Assembly: GCF_006094435.1 (NCBI RefSeq)
Contig: NZ_CP034783.1
Coordinates: 6,537,001 to 6,601,000 of the forward strand
DNA length: 64,000 bases
Reading direction: 5' to 3'
Source of the DNA: Pseudomonas sp. MPC6
GTDB taxonomy: Bacteria; Pseudomonadota; Gammaproteobacteria; Pseudomonadales; Pseudomonadaceae
The position numbers and the translations under genes are program-made. This document shows, in pieces, positions 9,199-17,665 of this stretch. The notes below the pieces were generated by a model. It saw nothing but the letters and a program-made list of their open reading frames with translations. It ran no database searches and was not told where the DNA came from. Numbering within the stretch: position 1 is the first letter of the stretch; the number at the start of each line of letters is the position of its first letter.

Positions 9199-10419
9199 TT
9201 AAGCCGCATCGCGCTTGGCTTCGTTGCGGTAGGCCTCTACCGCCGCGATCAAGGCTTGAAGTATCTCGGCGCTCTCGCCGATCACCGACAGGTCGGCCCG
9301 TTTGATCATGTCGCAGCCAGGGTCGAGGTTGATCGCCACCACCTTGTCGCAGGCACCGATGCCTTGCAGGTGTTGGATCGCCCCGGAAATCCCCACCGCC
9401 ACGTAGACCCGCGCAGTGACCCAGGTGCCGGACGCGCCGACCTGACGGTCGCGGGCCATGAAACCATCGTCCACCGCCACGCGGGACGCGCCTTCGGTAG
9501 CGCCAAGGGCGGCGGCGGTCTGGTGGAACAGAGCCCAATCCTTGACCCCGTTGCCGCCGGAGAAAATGAATTCCGCTTCGGCCATCGGAATGGCCGCCGG
9601 GTCCACCGCCACCGCGCCCAGATCCTCGATGCGCGACAAACTGCGCGCGATGGCTGTGGATAACTCCACCGGCAGCGCCTCATGCCGGGTTTCGCTGACC
9701 GGTTCGGCACATTCGACGGCGGCCAGAATCAAGCGCGCCACCGGGCGTGCCAGATCTTGCAGGCCGGCACCGGCGCGGCCGATGCATGCCTGATCCTTGA
9801 CCTGCCAGATGCGAGTGGCCGGGCGTTCGCCAAGCGCTGCGGCAAAGCGTCGACCCAGTTCGCCGCCACCGGTGCGACTGTCCGGCAGCAACCAGTGGCG
9901 CGGGCTGAACTGGTTATCCACAGCCCGCAGGCCCTGGACCCGTTGTTCCGGTGCATAACCGCTGAATTCATCGCCATCGAGCACCAGCAAGCGATCGACG
10001 CCCGCGGTGGCGAAGGCATTTTCCTTGTGTTCACCGAAGACCACGGCCAATACCGCGCCGTCCTTGCCGGCCAGTTGATGCGCCAGGCCGAGCAGGTCGC
10101 GGTCATGGCTGCTCAAGCGGCCACCGACCATGTCCGGCACCACGCTGATGTAGAACGCAGGTGCAGGCACCTGATGCAACGGCAATTGCACTTCAACCGC
10201 GGCCGAGCGTTTGCTCGCCCCGCCCTGCTGGGCGCCGCTGCGGTCGATGCGCTTGATACCGTTGGGACCGATAAAACCAATGCCATGGGGATTCTTGCGG
10301 ATGATGCCGTTAGGTCCCATCCAGCTGTGTTGCACCGGTTGCATCGCCGCATGCAGCGGATGCAGGCGGTTGCGGGCAATCCATTCGGCGCGTGGGTCGC
10401 GGCGGATAATGTCGCTCAT
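9199..10419 (-). CDS. etfA: Electron transfer flavoprotein alpha-type subunit with N-terminal extension
   Basis: Carries the FAD-binding C-terminal ETF-alpha domain: RQVGASGTWVTARVYVAVGI, SGAIQHLQGI and DPGCDMIKRADLSVIGE in the last 130 residues. At 406 residues it is about 90 longer than a standard ETF alpha. The extra N-terminal ~75 residues contain two related segments, WMGPNGIIRKN and FIGPNGIKRID. Its ATG overlaps the dgcB stop by one base, so translation is probably coupled. It corresponds by position to PA5400. Confidence 0.88.
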   Translation of the reverse strand: MSDIIRRDPRAEWIARNRLHPLHAAMQPVQHSWMGPNGIIRKNPHGIGFIGPNGIKRIDRSGAQQGGASKRSAAVEVQLPLHQVPAPAFYISVVPDMVGGRLSSHDRDLLGLAHQLAGKDGAVLAVVFGEHKENAFATAGVDRLLVLDGDEFSGYAPEQRVQGLRAVDNQFSPRHWLLPDSRTGGGELGRRFAAALGERPATRIWQVKDQACIGRAGAGLQDLARPVARLILAAVECAEPVSETRHEALPVELSTAIARSLSRIEDLGAVAVDPAAIPMAEAEFIFSGGNGVKDWALFHQTAAALGATEGASRVAVDDGFMARDRQVGASGTWVTARVYVAVGISGAIQHLQGIGACDKVVAINLDPGCDMIKRADLSVIGESAEILQALIAAVEAYRNEAKRDAA

Positions 10420-12371
10420 CAGTGGGCCTCCGCAGGTTCTTCACGTTTGGCCGGCGCAATGGGTTTGCTTGGGGCACCGTCTTCGAGCAAGGCATCGGCG
10501 ACCAGTTCGGCGATGTCCTTGATCAACGGACGGGGTTCGACCACTCCTTCGAGCATCGCGGTGCATTGCGGGCAACCCACGGCCACCAGTTCGGCGCCGG
10601 TTTCGCGGATGTCGTCCATGCGCATGTCGGGGATACGTTGCTTGCCCGGAATGTCGGTGATCGGCGCACCGCCGCCACCGCCGCAGCAGCGCGAGCGGAA
10701 ACCGGAGCGTTGCATCTCTTTCACCTCAATCCCGAGGGCGCGCAGCACTTCACGCGGCGCCTCGTATTCGCCGTTGTAGCGGCCGAGGTAGCACGGGTCG
10801 TGATAGGTCACGCTGCTGCCTTTGTGCTGGCCGAGGCTCAGGGCGCCAGCGCCGATGATTTCCGCCATGTAGGTGCTGTGGTGCTGCACGAGGTAGTTGC
10901 CGTCGAAGGCGCCGTACTCGTTTTTCAGCACGTGGAAGCTGTGCGGGTCGCAGGTCACGATGCGGTTGAAGCTGTATTTGGCCAGGGTCTGGATGTTGCG
11001 TTTGGCCAGCAACTGGAAGGTCGCTTCGTCACCCAGGCGGCGGGCAACGTCGCCGCTGTCGCGCTCTTCGAGCCCCAGTACGGCGAAGTCGACCTTGGCC
11101 GCTTTCAGCACTTTGACGAAGGCGCGCAAGGTGCGCTGGTTGCGCATGTCGAAGGCACCGTCGCCGACCCAGAACAGCACGTCGACCGATTTCTTCTCGC
11201 TGAGCAGGTTCAGGTTCAAGTCCGCCGCCCAGTTCATCCGCCCGCCCGGGGCGAAGCCGCCCGGGTTGTCGGTGGCGATCAGGTTCTCCAGGACTTCGGC
11301 GCCCTTGTTCGGGGTCGCGCCTTTTTCCAGGGTCAGATGGCGACGCATGTCGACGATGGCATCGACGTGCTCGATCATCATCGGGCATTCTTCGACGCAG
11401 GCGCGGCAGGTGGTGCAGGACCACAAGGTTTCGGCGTCCACCAGGCCGTTGACGATCGGTTGATGCGGGTTACCGGCGTGTTCGCCGATGGCTTTGCCGG
11501 GATACGGGCTGCCGGCGAACTTGGCGTCGGTGCCACCGGCCAGGCCGACCACCATGTCCTGGATCAGTTTTTTCGGGTTCAGCGGCTGGCCGGCGGCAAA
11601 TGCCGGGCACGCGGCTTCGCATTTACCGCACTGCACGCAGGCGTCGAAGCCGAGCAGTTGGTTCCAGGTGAAATCCTTGGGTTTTTCCACGCCCAGCGGC
11701 GCGCTCGGATCGTTCAGGTCCAGCGGTTTCAAACCGGTGGAACGGCCGCCGCCAAAACGCTCGGCGCGACGGTGCCAGGCCAGGTGCAAAGCACCGGCGA
11801 AGGCGTGCTTCATCGGCCCGCCCCAGGTCATGCCGAAAAACAATTCCGATACGCCCCACAGCACACCGACGCCGAGGATCGCCGCCACCACCCAACCGCC
11901 GAAGTTTTCCGGAAGGATGCCGGCGACCGGCAGGGTCAACAGGAAGAAGCTCGCCGAGAATGCCAACAGGCTTTTCGGCAGACGCATCCATGGCCCTTTG
12001 GACAGGCGAGCCGGTGGGTTGCGACGACGCAGGTACATGAAAATCGCGCCGACGAACATCACCGCCGAGGCAATCAACAGGGCAGCACCGAGAATGCGGC
12101 TGTGCAGGCCGAAACCGTGAACCAGAATCGCCAGCACAATGGACGCCACCGCACCACCGGCTGTGGCCACGTGGGTGTTGGCAATGTATTTGTCCCGCGC
12201 GACGACATGGTGCAAGTCGACCATGTAGCGCTTGGGCATGGCGAACAGGCCGCCGATCAGGTCGACTTTCGAAGCCCGGCCCCGGCGCCACATAGCCACC
12301 CGCCGCAACGCGCCCAGGACAGCCAGGCCCAGGGCAGCGAACAACAGGATTGGAAGAAGGGTGTTCAACAT
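10419..12371 (-). CDS. dgcB: Dimethylglycine catabolism iron-sulfur membrane protein DgcB
   Basis: A 650-residue protein with about five N-terminal membrane segments (residues 1-185), two ferredoxin-type [4Fe-4S] motifs (CVQCGKCEAACP and CTTCRACVEECP, residues ~245-330) and two CCG domains (HDPCYLGRYNGEYE and CCGGGGGAP in the second). This layout matches quinone-linked iron-sulfur oxidoreductases. It is needed with DgcA for dimethylglycine demethylation to sarcosine in P. aeruginosa (PA5399). It probably collects electrons from DgcA and/or the ETF pair and delivers them to the membrane. GGGAG precedes the start. Confidence 0.92.
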   Translation of the reverse strand: MLNTLLPILLFAALGLAVLGALRRVAMWRRGRASKVDLIGGLFAMPKRYMVDLHHVVARDKYIANTHVATAGGAVASIVLAILVHGFGLHSRILGAALLIASAVMFVGAIFMYLRRRNPPARLSKGPWMRLPKSLLAFSASFFLLTLPVAGILPENFGGWVVAAILGVGVLWGVSELFFGMTWGGPMKHAFAGALHLAWHRRAERFGGGRSTGLKPLDLNDPSAPLGVEKPKDFTWNQLLGFDACVQCGKCEAACPAFAAGQPLNPKKLIQDMVVGLAGGTDAKFAGSPYPGKAIGEHAGNPHQPIVNGLVDAETLWSCTTCRACVEECPMMIEHVDAIVDMRRHLTLEKGATPNKGAEVLENLIATDNPGGFAPGGRMNWAADLNLNLLSEKKSVDVLFWVGDGAFDMRNQRTLRAFVKVLKAAKVDFAVLGLEERDSGDVARRLGDEATFQLLAKRNIQTLAKYSFNRIVTCDPHSFHVLKNEYGAFDGNYLVQHHSTYMAEIIGAGALSLGQHKGSSVTYHDPCYLGRYNGEYEAPREVLRALGIEVKEMQRSGFRSRCCGGGGGAPITDIPGKQRIPDMRMDDIRETGAELVAVGCPQCTAMLEGVVEPRPLIKDIAELVADALLEDGAPSKPIAPAKREEPAEAH

Positions 12372-12436
12372 GGTGAAGCTCCCAAAGACCGCACGGTCTT
12401 GCAGGCCAAACTACCTGGATGCCTTGCCCGATGCCC

Positions 12437-12540
12437 TGTGTAGGAGCGAGCTTGCTCGCGAAAAACCTGAGAACGTCGCGTTAAAACAGACTCCCCGCGT
12501 CATCGTTCACGTCCATCGCGAGCAAGCTCGCTCCTACAAG
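12437..12540. repeat. REP inverted repeat inside the dgc operon
   Basis: Arms of the GTAGGAGCGAGCTTGCTCGCGA type lie in the 185-bp gap between dgcA and dgcB. A hairpin here could lower expression of dgcB-etfA-etfB relative to dgcA or stabilise the upstream mRNA. Confidence 0.85.
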
Positions 12541-12556
12541 GGTTATCCACAAGCTC

Positions 12557-14617
12557 TTAGAAATCCTTGCACAGCCGCAGGGCGTCGTAGATCGCCGCGT
12601 GCACGTTACGCTGCGCCACGCAGTCGCCGATGCGGAACAGCAAGTAGCCGTCGCCCGGTTGGCTCAACGAAGGTTGCGGCTTGATCGCGAACAGGGCTTC
12701 GACGTCGATCTGGCCCTTGTTGCGTGAACCTTCCTTCATCGCGTAGTAGATCTCTTCGTCCGGGCGCACGCCGTTTTCGATGACCACCTGGTCCACCACC
12801 CGCTCCTCTTTGGCGTCGGTGTATTCGTTTTCCAGTACCGCGATCAGCTTGTCGCCTTCGCGGTAGACCTTCTCCAGCATCATGTCGCCGGTCATGATCA
12901 CTTCTTTCGGGTACATGCTGCGGTAGTAGGTCGGGAACGATGTGCCGCCGATCGCCACGCCGGGCTTGATGTCGTCGGTGACGATCTCGACCTGGCTGCC
13001 TTTGTCGGCGAGGAAATCGGCGGTCGACATGCCGGTGAACTCGCAAATGGTGTCGTAGACCAACACGTTCTTGGCCGGCGCAACCTTGCCGTCGAGGATG
13101 TCCCAGCTGCTGACCACCAGGCCTTCAGCCGCGCCCCAGTGCTCGTTCTGCTCGATGAAGGGATGACCGCCGACGGCGAGCACCACCACGTCCGGGCGCA
13201 GATCGAGAATGGTCGGCGCATCGGCCGCCACGCCCAGGCGCAGGTCGACTTTCAAGCGTGCCAGCTCCAGCTGGTACCAGCGCGTGATACCGGCGATCTG
13301 GTCCCGTTGCGGTGCTTTCGACGCGGTGGTGATCTGCCCGCCGATGAACTCCTTTTTCTCGAACAAGGTCACGTCGTGGCCACGCTCGGCGGCCACACGG
13401 GCGGCTTCCATCCCGGCAGGACCGGCGCCGACCACCACGACCTTGCGTTTCACGCCCGTGGTCTTTTCGATGATGTGCGGCAGGCCCATGTACTCGCGGG
13501 ATGTCGCGGCGTTCTGGATGCACAACACATCCAGGCCCTGGTATTGCCGGTCGATGCAGTAGTTGGCGCCGACGCATTGTTTGATCTGGTCGATCTGGCC
13601 CATCTTGATCTTGGCGATCAGGTGCGGGTCGGCGATGTGGGCGCGGGTCATGCCGACCATATCGACGTAACCGCCTTCCAGGATACGGGTCGCCTGGTTC
13701 GGGTCCTTGATGTTCTGCGCGTGCAACACCGGCGCCTTGACCACTTCCTTGATACCGGCCGCCAGGTGCAGGAACGGCTCCGGCGGATAACTCATGTTCG
13801 GAATCACGTTCGCCAGGGTGTTGTGGGTGTCGCAACCCGAACCCACGACGCCGATGAAGTCCAGCATGCCGGTATCGTCGTAGTACTTGGCGATCTGTTT
13901 CATGTCCTCGTGGGACAAGCCGTCCGGGTGGAACTCGTCACCGCACAGGCGGATGCCGACGCAGAAATCCGGCCCGACTTCGGCCCGCACGGCCTTGAGC
14001 ACTTCGAGGCCGAAGCGCATGCGATTCTCGAAACTGCCGCCCCATTCATCGGTACGTTTGTTGACGCGCGGGCTCCAGAACTGGTCGATCATGTGCTGGT
14101 GCACAGCGGACAGTTCGACGCCATCCAGGCCCCCGGCCTTGGCCCGGCGGGCTGCCTGCGCGTAGTTGCCGATCACCCGCCAGATTTCTTCCGGCTCGAT
14201 GGTCTTGCAGGTGGCACGGTGCACCGGCTCGCGCACGCCCGAGGGCGACATCAGCGTCGGCCAGTTAAAGCCGTCCCAACGCGAGCGACGGCCCATGTGG
14301 GTAATCTGGATCATGATCTTGGCGCCGTGCTTGTGCATGGCGTCGGCGAGATTCTGGAAGTGCGGAATGATGCGGTCGGTGGAGAGGTTCACCGAACTCC
14401 ACCACTCCTGCGGGCTGTCGATGGCCACCACCGAGGAACCGCCGCAAATCGCCAGGCCGATCCCGCCCTTGGCTTTCTCTTCGTAATACTTGACGTACCG
14501 GTCGGTGGTCATGCCGCCGTCGGTCGCGTAGACCTCGGCGTGCGCGGTGCTGAGCACGCGGTTGCGGATGGTCAGTTTGCCGATCTGGATCGGCTGGAAC
14601 ATTGCTTCGAAAGCCAT
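12557..14617 (-). CDS. dgcA: Dimethylglycine demethylase flavoprotein DgcA
   Basis: Removes a methyl group from dimethylglycine to give sarcosine. The 686-residue protein has an FMN-binding old-yellow-enzyme barrel (residues 1-340; FQPIQIGKLTIRNRV, GLDGVELSAVHQHMIDQFWSPR), an iron-sulfur segment and a C-terminal dinucleotide-binding module (VVGAGPAGMEAA near residue 395), as in trimethylamine dehydrogenase. The cluster cysteines are C348, C354 and C366, while the fourth expected position is Ala351. GAGGATCC precedes the ATG. It corresponds to PA5398. Confidence 0.93.
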   Translation of the reverse strand: MAFEAMFQPIQIGKLTIRNRVLSTAHAEVYATDGGMTTDRYVKYYEEKAKGGIGLAICGGSSVVAIDSPQEWWSSVNLSTDRIIPHFQNLADAMHKHGAKIMIQITHMGRRSRWDGFNWPTLMSPSGVREPVHRATCKTIEPEEIWRVIGNYAQAARRAKAGGLDGVELSAVHQHMIDQFWSPRVNKRTDEWGGSFENRMRFGLEVLKAVRAEVGPDFCVGIRLCGDEFHPDGLSHEDMKQIAKYYDDTGMLDFIGVVGSGCDTHNTLANVIPNMSYPPEPFLHLAAGIKEVVKAPVLHAQNIKDPNQATRILEGGYVDMVGMTRAHIADPHLIAKIKMGQIDQIKQCVGANYCIDRQYQGLDVLCIQNAATSREYMGLPHIIEKTTGVKRKVVVVGAGPAGMEAARVAAERGHDVTLFEKKEFIGGQITTASKAPQRDQIAGITRWYQLELARLKVDLRLGVAADAPTILDLRPDVVVLAVGGHPFIEQNEHWGAAEGLVVSSWDILDGKVAPAKNVLVYDTICEFTGMSTADFLADKGSQVEIVTDDIKPGVAIGGTSFPTYYRSMYPKEVIMTGDMMLEKVYREGDKLIAVLENEYTDAKEERVVDQVVIENGVRPDEEIYYAMKEGSRNKGQIDVEALFAIKPQPSLSQPGDGYLLFRIGDCVAQRNVHAAIYDALRLCKDF

Positions 14618-14632
14618 GGCGGGATCCTCGAC

Positions 14633-15163
14633 TTACAACGGCTTGACGGTGAATAAACCGTCGTCGTGGCCTTCTTCGGAGCCACCGTAGACTTGTTCGG
14701 CAACCGTGCGGATCTGGCTGCCACGGGCTTGCAGGATCTGGTCCATGGCCCCGGCAAACCAGCCCGTGAACATGTAGTCGACCTTGCGCCCGACCTTGCC
14801 ATACACGTAGACAAATGCGGAGTGCTCGAGCTTGACGCTGGCGGTGCCTTTGTCGAGGTCGATGTCCTGGATCTTGAACAGGCCCCAGCCGCGTTGCGAC
14901 AGGCGCTTCATGTAGTGCTCGAACACCGCGACGCCTTCCAGGCCATGGCATTCGGCTTCTTTTTCACACCAGTGCCAGGCGGACTTGTAGCCGGCCTTGT
15001 AGAGGATGTCGGCGTAGGCGTCGGCGCCCAGCACTTCCTCGATGCCCATGTGGTTGTTGACGAAGAAGTGCCGCGGTACGTACAGCATCGGCAGGGCGTC
15101 GGAGGTCCAGACACCGGTCTCGCTGTCGACTTCGATAGGCAATTGCGGGGCGATCTTGGCCAT
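14633..15163 (-). CDS. DUF5943-like protein of the dimethylglycine operon
   Basis: A soluble 176-residue protein corresponding by position to PA5397 of P. aeruginosa. It contains YVPRHFFVNNHMGIEEVLG near the start and a later AFVYVYGKVGRKVDYMFTGWFAGAMDQIL segment resembling the 4-vinyl-reductase (V4R) fold. Its function is unknown. It lies 15 bp upstream of dgcA in the same operon, so a role as an accessory or small-molecule-binding subunit for DgcA is a reasonable inference. Confidence 0.8.
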   Translation of the reverse strand: MAKIAPQLPIEVDSETGVWTSDALPMLYVPRHFFVNNHMGIEEVLGADAYADILYKAGYKSAWHWCEKEAECHGLEGVAVFEHYMKRLSQRGWGLFKIQDIDLDKGTASVKLEHSAFVYVYGKVGRKVDYMFTGWFAGAMDQILQARGSQIRTVAEQVYGGSEEGHDDGLFTVKPL

Positions 15164-15241
15164 GGAAACTTAACTCCAGAAAAATTTTGGTGTTGCCTGC
15201 GGCGCGGATGGCCGCAGGAAAGGATTCAGAAGTGCGGCGGC

Positions 15242-16219
15242 TTATTCGCCCCAGACATCTTTCAAGACGTTGACCCAGTTCTCGCCCATGATCTTGCGCA
15301 CCACGCGCTCGGAATGGCCGCGCTTGAGCAGGGTTTCGGTCAGGTTCGGGAACTCGCCGACGGTGCGGATGCCCAGCGGGTTGATGATCTTGCCGAAGCT
15401 GGTCAGGCGGCGGGCGTAGCCCTTGTCATGGGTCAGGTATTCGAAAAAGTCCTGGCCATGGCCCTGGGTGAAGTCGGTGCCGATGCCGATGGCGTCTTCG
15501 CCGACGATGTTCATGGTGTATTCGATGGCTTCGGCGTAATCGTCGATGGTCGAATCGATGCCCTTGGCCAGGAACGGCGCGAACATGGTCACGCCGACGA
15601 AACCGCCGTGATCGGCAATAAACTTAAGCTCTTCATCGGATTTGTTGCGCGGGTGGATTTTCAGGCCCGACGGCAGGCAATGGGAGTAGCACACCGGTTT
15701 CTTCGACTCGAGGATGACTTCCTCGGAAGTCTTGGAACCGACGTGGGACAGGTCGCACATCACGCCGACGCGGTTCATCTCGGCGACGATTTCGCGACCG
15801 AAACCCGACAGGCCGCCGTCACGTTCGTAGCAACCGGTACCGACCAGGTTCTGGGTGTTGTAGCACATCTGCACGATACCGACGCCCAGCTGCTTGAACA
15901 CCTCGACATAGCCGATCTGGTCTTCGAAGGCGTGGGCATTCTGGAAGCCGAACAGGATGCCGGTCTTGCCCTGCTCCTTGGCCTTGCGGATGTCGGCGGT
16001 GGTGCGCACCGGAATCACCAGGTCGCTGTTCTCGCGGATCAGCTTCTGACTGGCGGCGATATTGTTGACGGTGGCCTGGAAGCCCTCCCACACCGACACG
16101 GTGCAGTTGGCCGCGGTCAGACCGCCCTTGCGCATGTCTTCAAACAGCTCGCGGTTCCACTTGGCAATAATCAGCCCGTCGATAACGATGCTGTCGGCGT
16201 GCAATTCGGCTGGGCTCAT
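15242..16219 (-). CDS. Renal-dipeptidase-family (M19) protein with altered metal site
   Basis: The first gene of the dgc operon, 325 residues, equivalent by position to PA5396. The fold signatures include CDLSHVG (H159) and CYSHCLPSGL (H180), whose 21-residue spacing equals that of the two zinc histidines in renal dipeptidase. The usual N-terminal H-x-D is replaced by L16/I18 in VIDGLIIAKWN, and the bridging glutamate by Gln93 in FGFQNAH. Peptidase activity is therefore doubtful; a role in betaine-derived metabolism is inferred from the operon. ATG 16219 follows GGGGA; the upstream open frame lacks similarity. Confidence 0.85.
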   Translation of the reverse strand: MSPAELHADSIVIDGLIIAKWNRELFEDMRKGGLTAANCTVSVWEGFQATVNNIAASQKLIRENSDLVIPVRTTADIRKAKEQGKTGILFGFQNAHAFEDQIGYVEVFKQLGVGIVQMCYNTQNLVGTGCYERDGGLSGFGREIVAEMNRVGVMCDLSHVGSKTSEEVILESKKPVCYSHCLPSGLKIHPRNKSDEELKFIADHGGFVGVTMFAPFLAKGIDSTIDDYAEAIEYTMNIVGEDAIGIGTDFTQGHGQDFFEYLTHDKGYARRLTSFGKIINPLGIRTVGEFPNLTETLLKRGHSERVVRKIMGENWVNVLKDVWGE

Positions 16220-16456
16220 CAGGCTGTCCCCTATTAGCGATTCATGCGCCGAATCGTGTGCCGGCGCTTTGGGGCCAGCATATGCCTCGGTGCCTTGGCA
16301 GCCGGGTGCAAAAACGACAGGGGAATTGCCGAAAGCGTCAATCCGCGACAAAGGGCCGTCCACCGGCCGGATAAGCCACCTGTTCAAGCCCGTCCGCTTG
16401 CGCCAGAATCCGTTGCATCACTGGGTTTTTTAACTGGATTTAGGGGCGGCGACGCA
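16220..16456. promoter_or_regulatory. Divergent control region of the dgc operon
   Basis: This gap holds the promoter of the leftward dgc operon and that of the LprI-like gene. It contains ACGACAGGGG near 16314 and GCGACAAAGGG near 16345, resembling the GCGAC repeats upstream of gbcA and cbcX but 31 bp apart. Binding by GbdR is expected from the known regulon; the exact site is not resolved by eye. Confidence 0.35.
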
Positions 16457-16858
16457 ATGAAATCGATCATCCTGGCTTTGGCACTGATAGCGACCGGCGC
16501 GCAGGCGGCTGAAGAGGCCGACGACAACCCCTGCGACGCCGTCGAAAACGACATCCAGACTCTGGAATGCTCGGCCTACAGCAGAACCACTGCCGAAGAC
16601 CTGCTGAGCGAAAACTACAAAAGCCTGACCGAGCGCATGCAGATGCGCTACGGCAAGAACCCGGCGCAACTGACCGACATCACCGCCAAGCTCAAGGCGG
16701 CCCAGCAACAGTGGCTGAAAACCCGGGACACCGATTGCGCCGTCGAGGCGTTTCCGGCGACCAGCGGCAGCAAGGCGTTCACCATTGCGCAGAATGATTG
16801 CGTGGCGCGGATGAGTGATGAGCGGTCGGAGTTTCTGGAATCGATCGGGCAGGAGTAA
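16457..16858 (+). CDS. LprI-like (DUF1311) secreted protein
   Basis: A 133-residue protein with a clear signal peptide (MKSIILALALIATGAQA, cleavage after AQA) followed by a cysteine-containing helical domain: NPCDAVENDIQTLECS, LSENYKSLTERMQ, LKAAQQQWLKTRDTDCAVE and NDCVARMSDERSEFL. This is the DUF1311 pattern of LprI-type proteins, some of which inhibit lysozyme. It is probably periplasmic; the actual ligand is unknown. AGGGGCGG lies upstream of the ATG at 16457. Confidence 0.85.
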   Translation: MKSIILALALIATGAQAAEEADDNPCDAVENDIQTLECSAYSRTTAEDLLSENYKSLTERMQMRYGKNPAQLTDITAKLKAAQQQWLKTRDTDCAVEAFPATSGSKAFTIAQNDCVARMSDERSEFLESIGQE

Positions 16859-17034
16859 TCCTGATGGCCTGTGGGAAGCTGGCGCTATTGTCAGCTTTCA
16901 ATCTTAGATAAGGCCCTTTTTCCTACGACATCGGTTTACTAAGACTACAAGGCCCCTCCCGCCACTGTCTAACCATACTATTCGGGCACCATGCCGACAT
17001 GATTCGCTGGTTGGACGCTGTCGAAATATAAGCA

Positions 17035-17050
17035 AAGATTGGCAAATCTT
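17035..17050. promoter_or_regulatory. Palindrome upstream of the toxin-antitoxin pair
   Basis: AAGATT-GGCA-AATCTT lies 22 bp before the toxin start and is followed by two CTTATA copies at 17048 and 17059. It is a natural candidate for the autoregulatory operator of the XRE antitoxin and overlaps the likely promoter. Confidence 0.5.
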
Positions 17051-17071
17051 ATAAAAGACTTATATTCTCCT

Positions 17072-17326
17072 ATGAACAGCATCCACTGGACGCGAAAGGC
17101 CGTTAAGCAACTGTTGAAATTGCACTCCGCTCATCAGATCCAGGTACGTGATGCCGTCACGGTGCTGGCTGGCATGCCTGATGTAGGCAAAGTCAAAGCA
17201 CTGGTTGGTCATGACTGCTCCTATCGTCTGCGTGTGGGCAATTATCGGGTTATGTTCGACTGGGACGGCGCAATTAAAGTGATCAGTATTCAAGAGGTCA
17301 AAAAACGCGATGAACGCACCTGCTGA
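17072..17326 (+). CDS. RelE-family toxin of a type II toxin-antitoxin pair
   Basis: An 84-residue protein of the RelE/ParE fold: WTRKAVKQLLKLHSAHQIQVRDAV at the start, then KALVGHDCSYRLRVGNYRVMFDW, the characteristic core with basic residues, and IKVISIQEVKKRDERTC. RelE-type members are usually ribosome-dependent mRNA endonucleases. It precedes and overlaps the antitoxin by 17 bp, the toxin-first order seen in higBA-type loci. ATG 17072 has no good ribosome binding site, only TTCTCC, so translation may be weak. Confidence 0.88.
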   Translation: MNSIHWTRKAVKQLLKLHSAHQIQVRDAVTVLAGMPDVGKVKALVGHDCSYRLRVGNYRVMFDWDGAIKVISIQEVKKRDERTC

Positions 17327-17633
17327 CGTTCAAATCATCAACGACGCAGAGGGAAACCCTGCGTTCGTGGTCATCCCCTACGCCCAGTATGTGGCGCAAA
17401 AGATCGAGCCCGATCTGATTCCCCACGAGGTGGTCAGTCGCATCGTCGACGGTGCAACGCCTATTCGCGCCTGGCGCGAACACCTCAGCCTTACACAGGA
17501 CGAAGTGGCCAAGCGCATGGGCATTTCCCAGCCGGCCTTCGCCCAGCAAGAAACCGTCGCCAAGCCTCGCAGGGCGACCCGTGAGAAAATTGCCGCGGCG
17601 TTTGGCATCACCGCCAACCAGTTAGAGCTGTAA
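17310..17633 (+). CDS. XRE-family antitoxin
   Basis: A 107-residue antitoxin with two parts. Residues 1-35 (VQIINDAEGNPAFVVIPYAQYVAQK) resemble the N-terminal strand region found in this toxin-first family; residues 50-105 (LSLTQDEVAKRMGISQPAFAQQETVAKPRRATREKIAAAFGI) form a Cro/CI helix-turn-helix. It should neutralise the upstream RelE-type toxin and repress the operon through the 17035-17050 palindrome; both are inferred from family behaviour. Confidence 0.88.
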   Translation: MNAPADVQIINDAEGNPAFVVIPYAQYVAQKIEPDLIPHEVVSRIVDGATPIRAWREHLSLTQDEVAKRMGISQPAFAQQETVAKPRRATREKIAAAFGITANQLEL

Positions 17634-17665
17634 CCTGCACGCCAGCATCGGAAAAAGGGATTGAA

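Noticed and set aside
8706..12549. Further TTATCCACA copies in or near etfB, etfA and dgcA
   Set aside because: They are single occurrences, mostly within coding sequence, and not arranged in a repeat.
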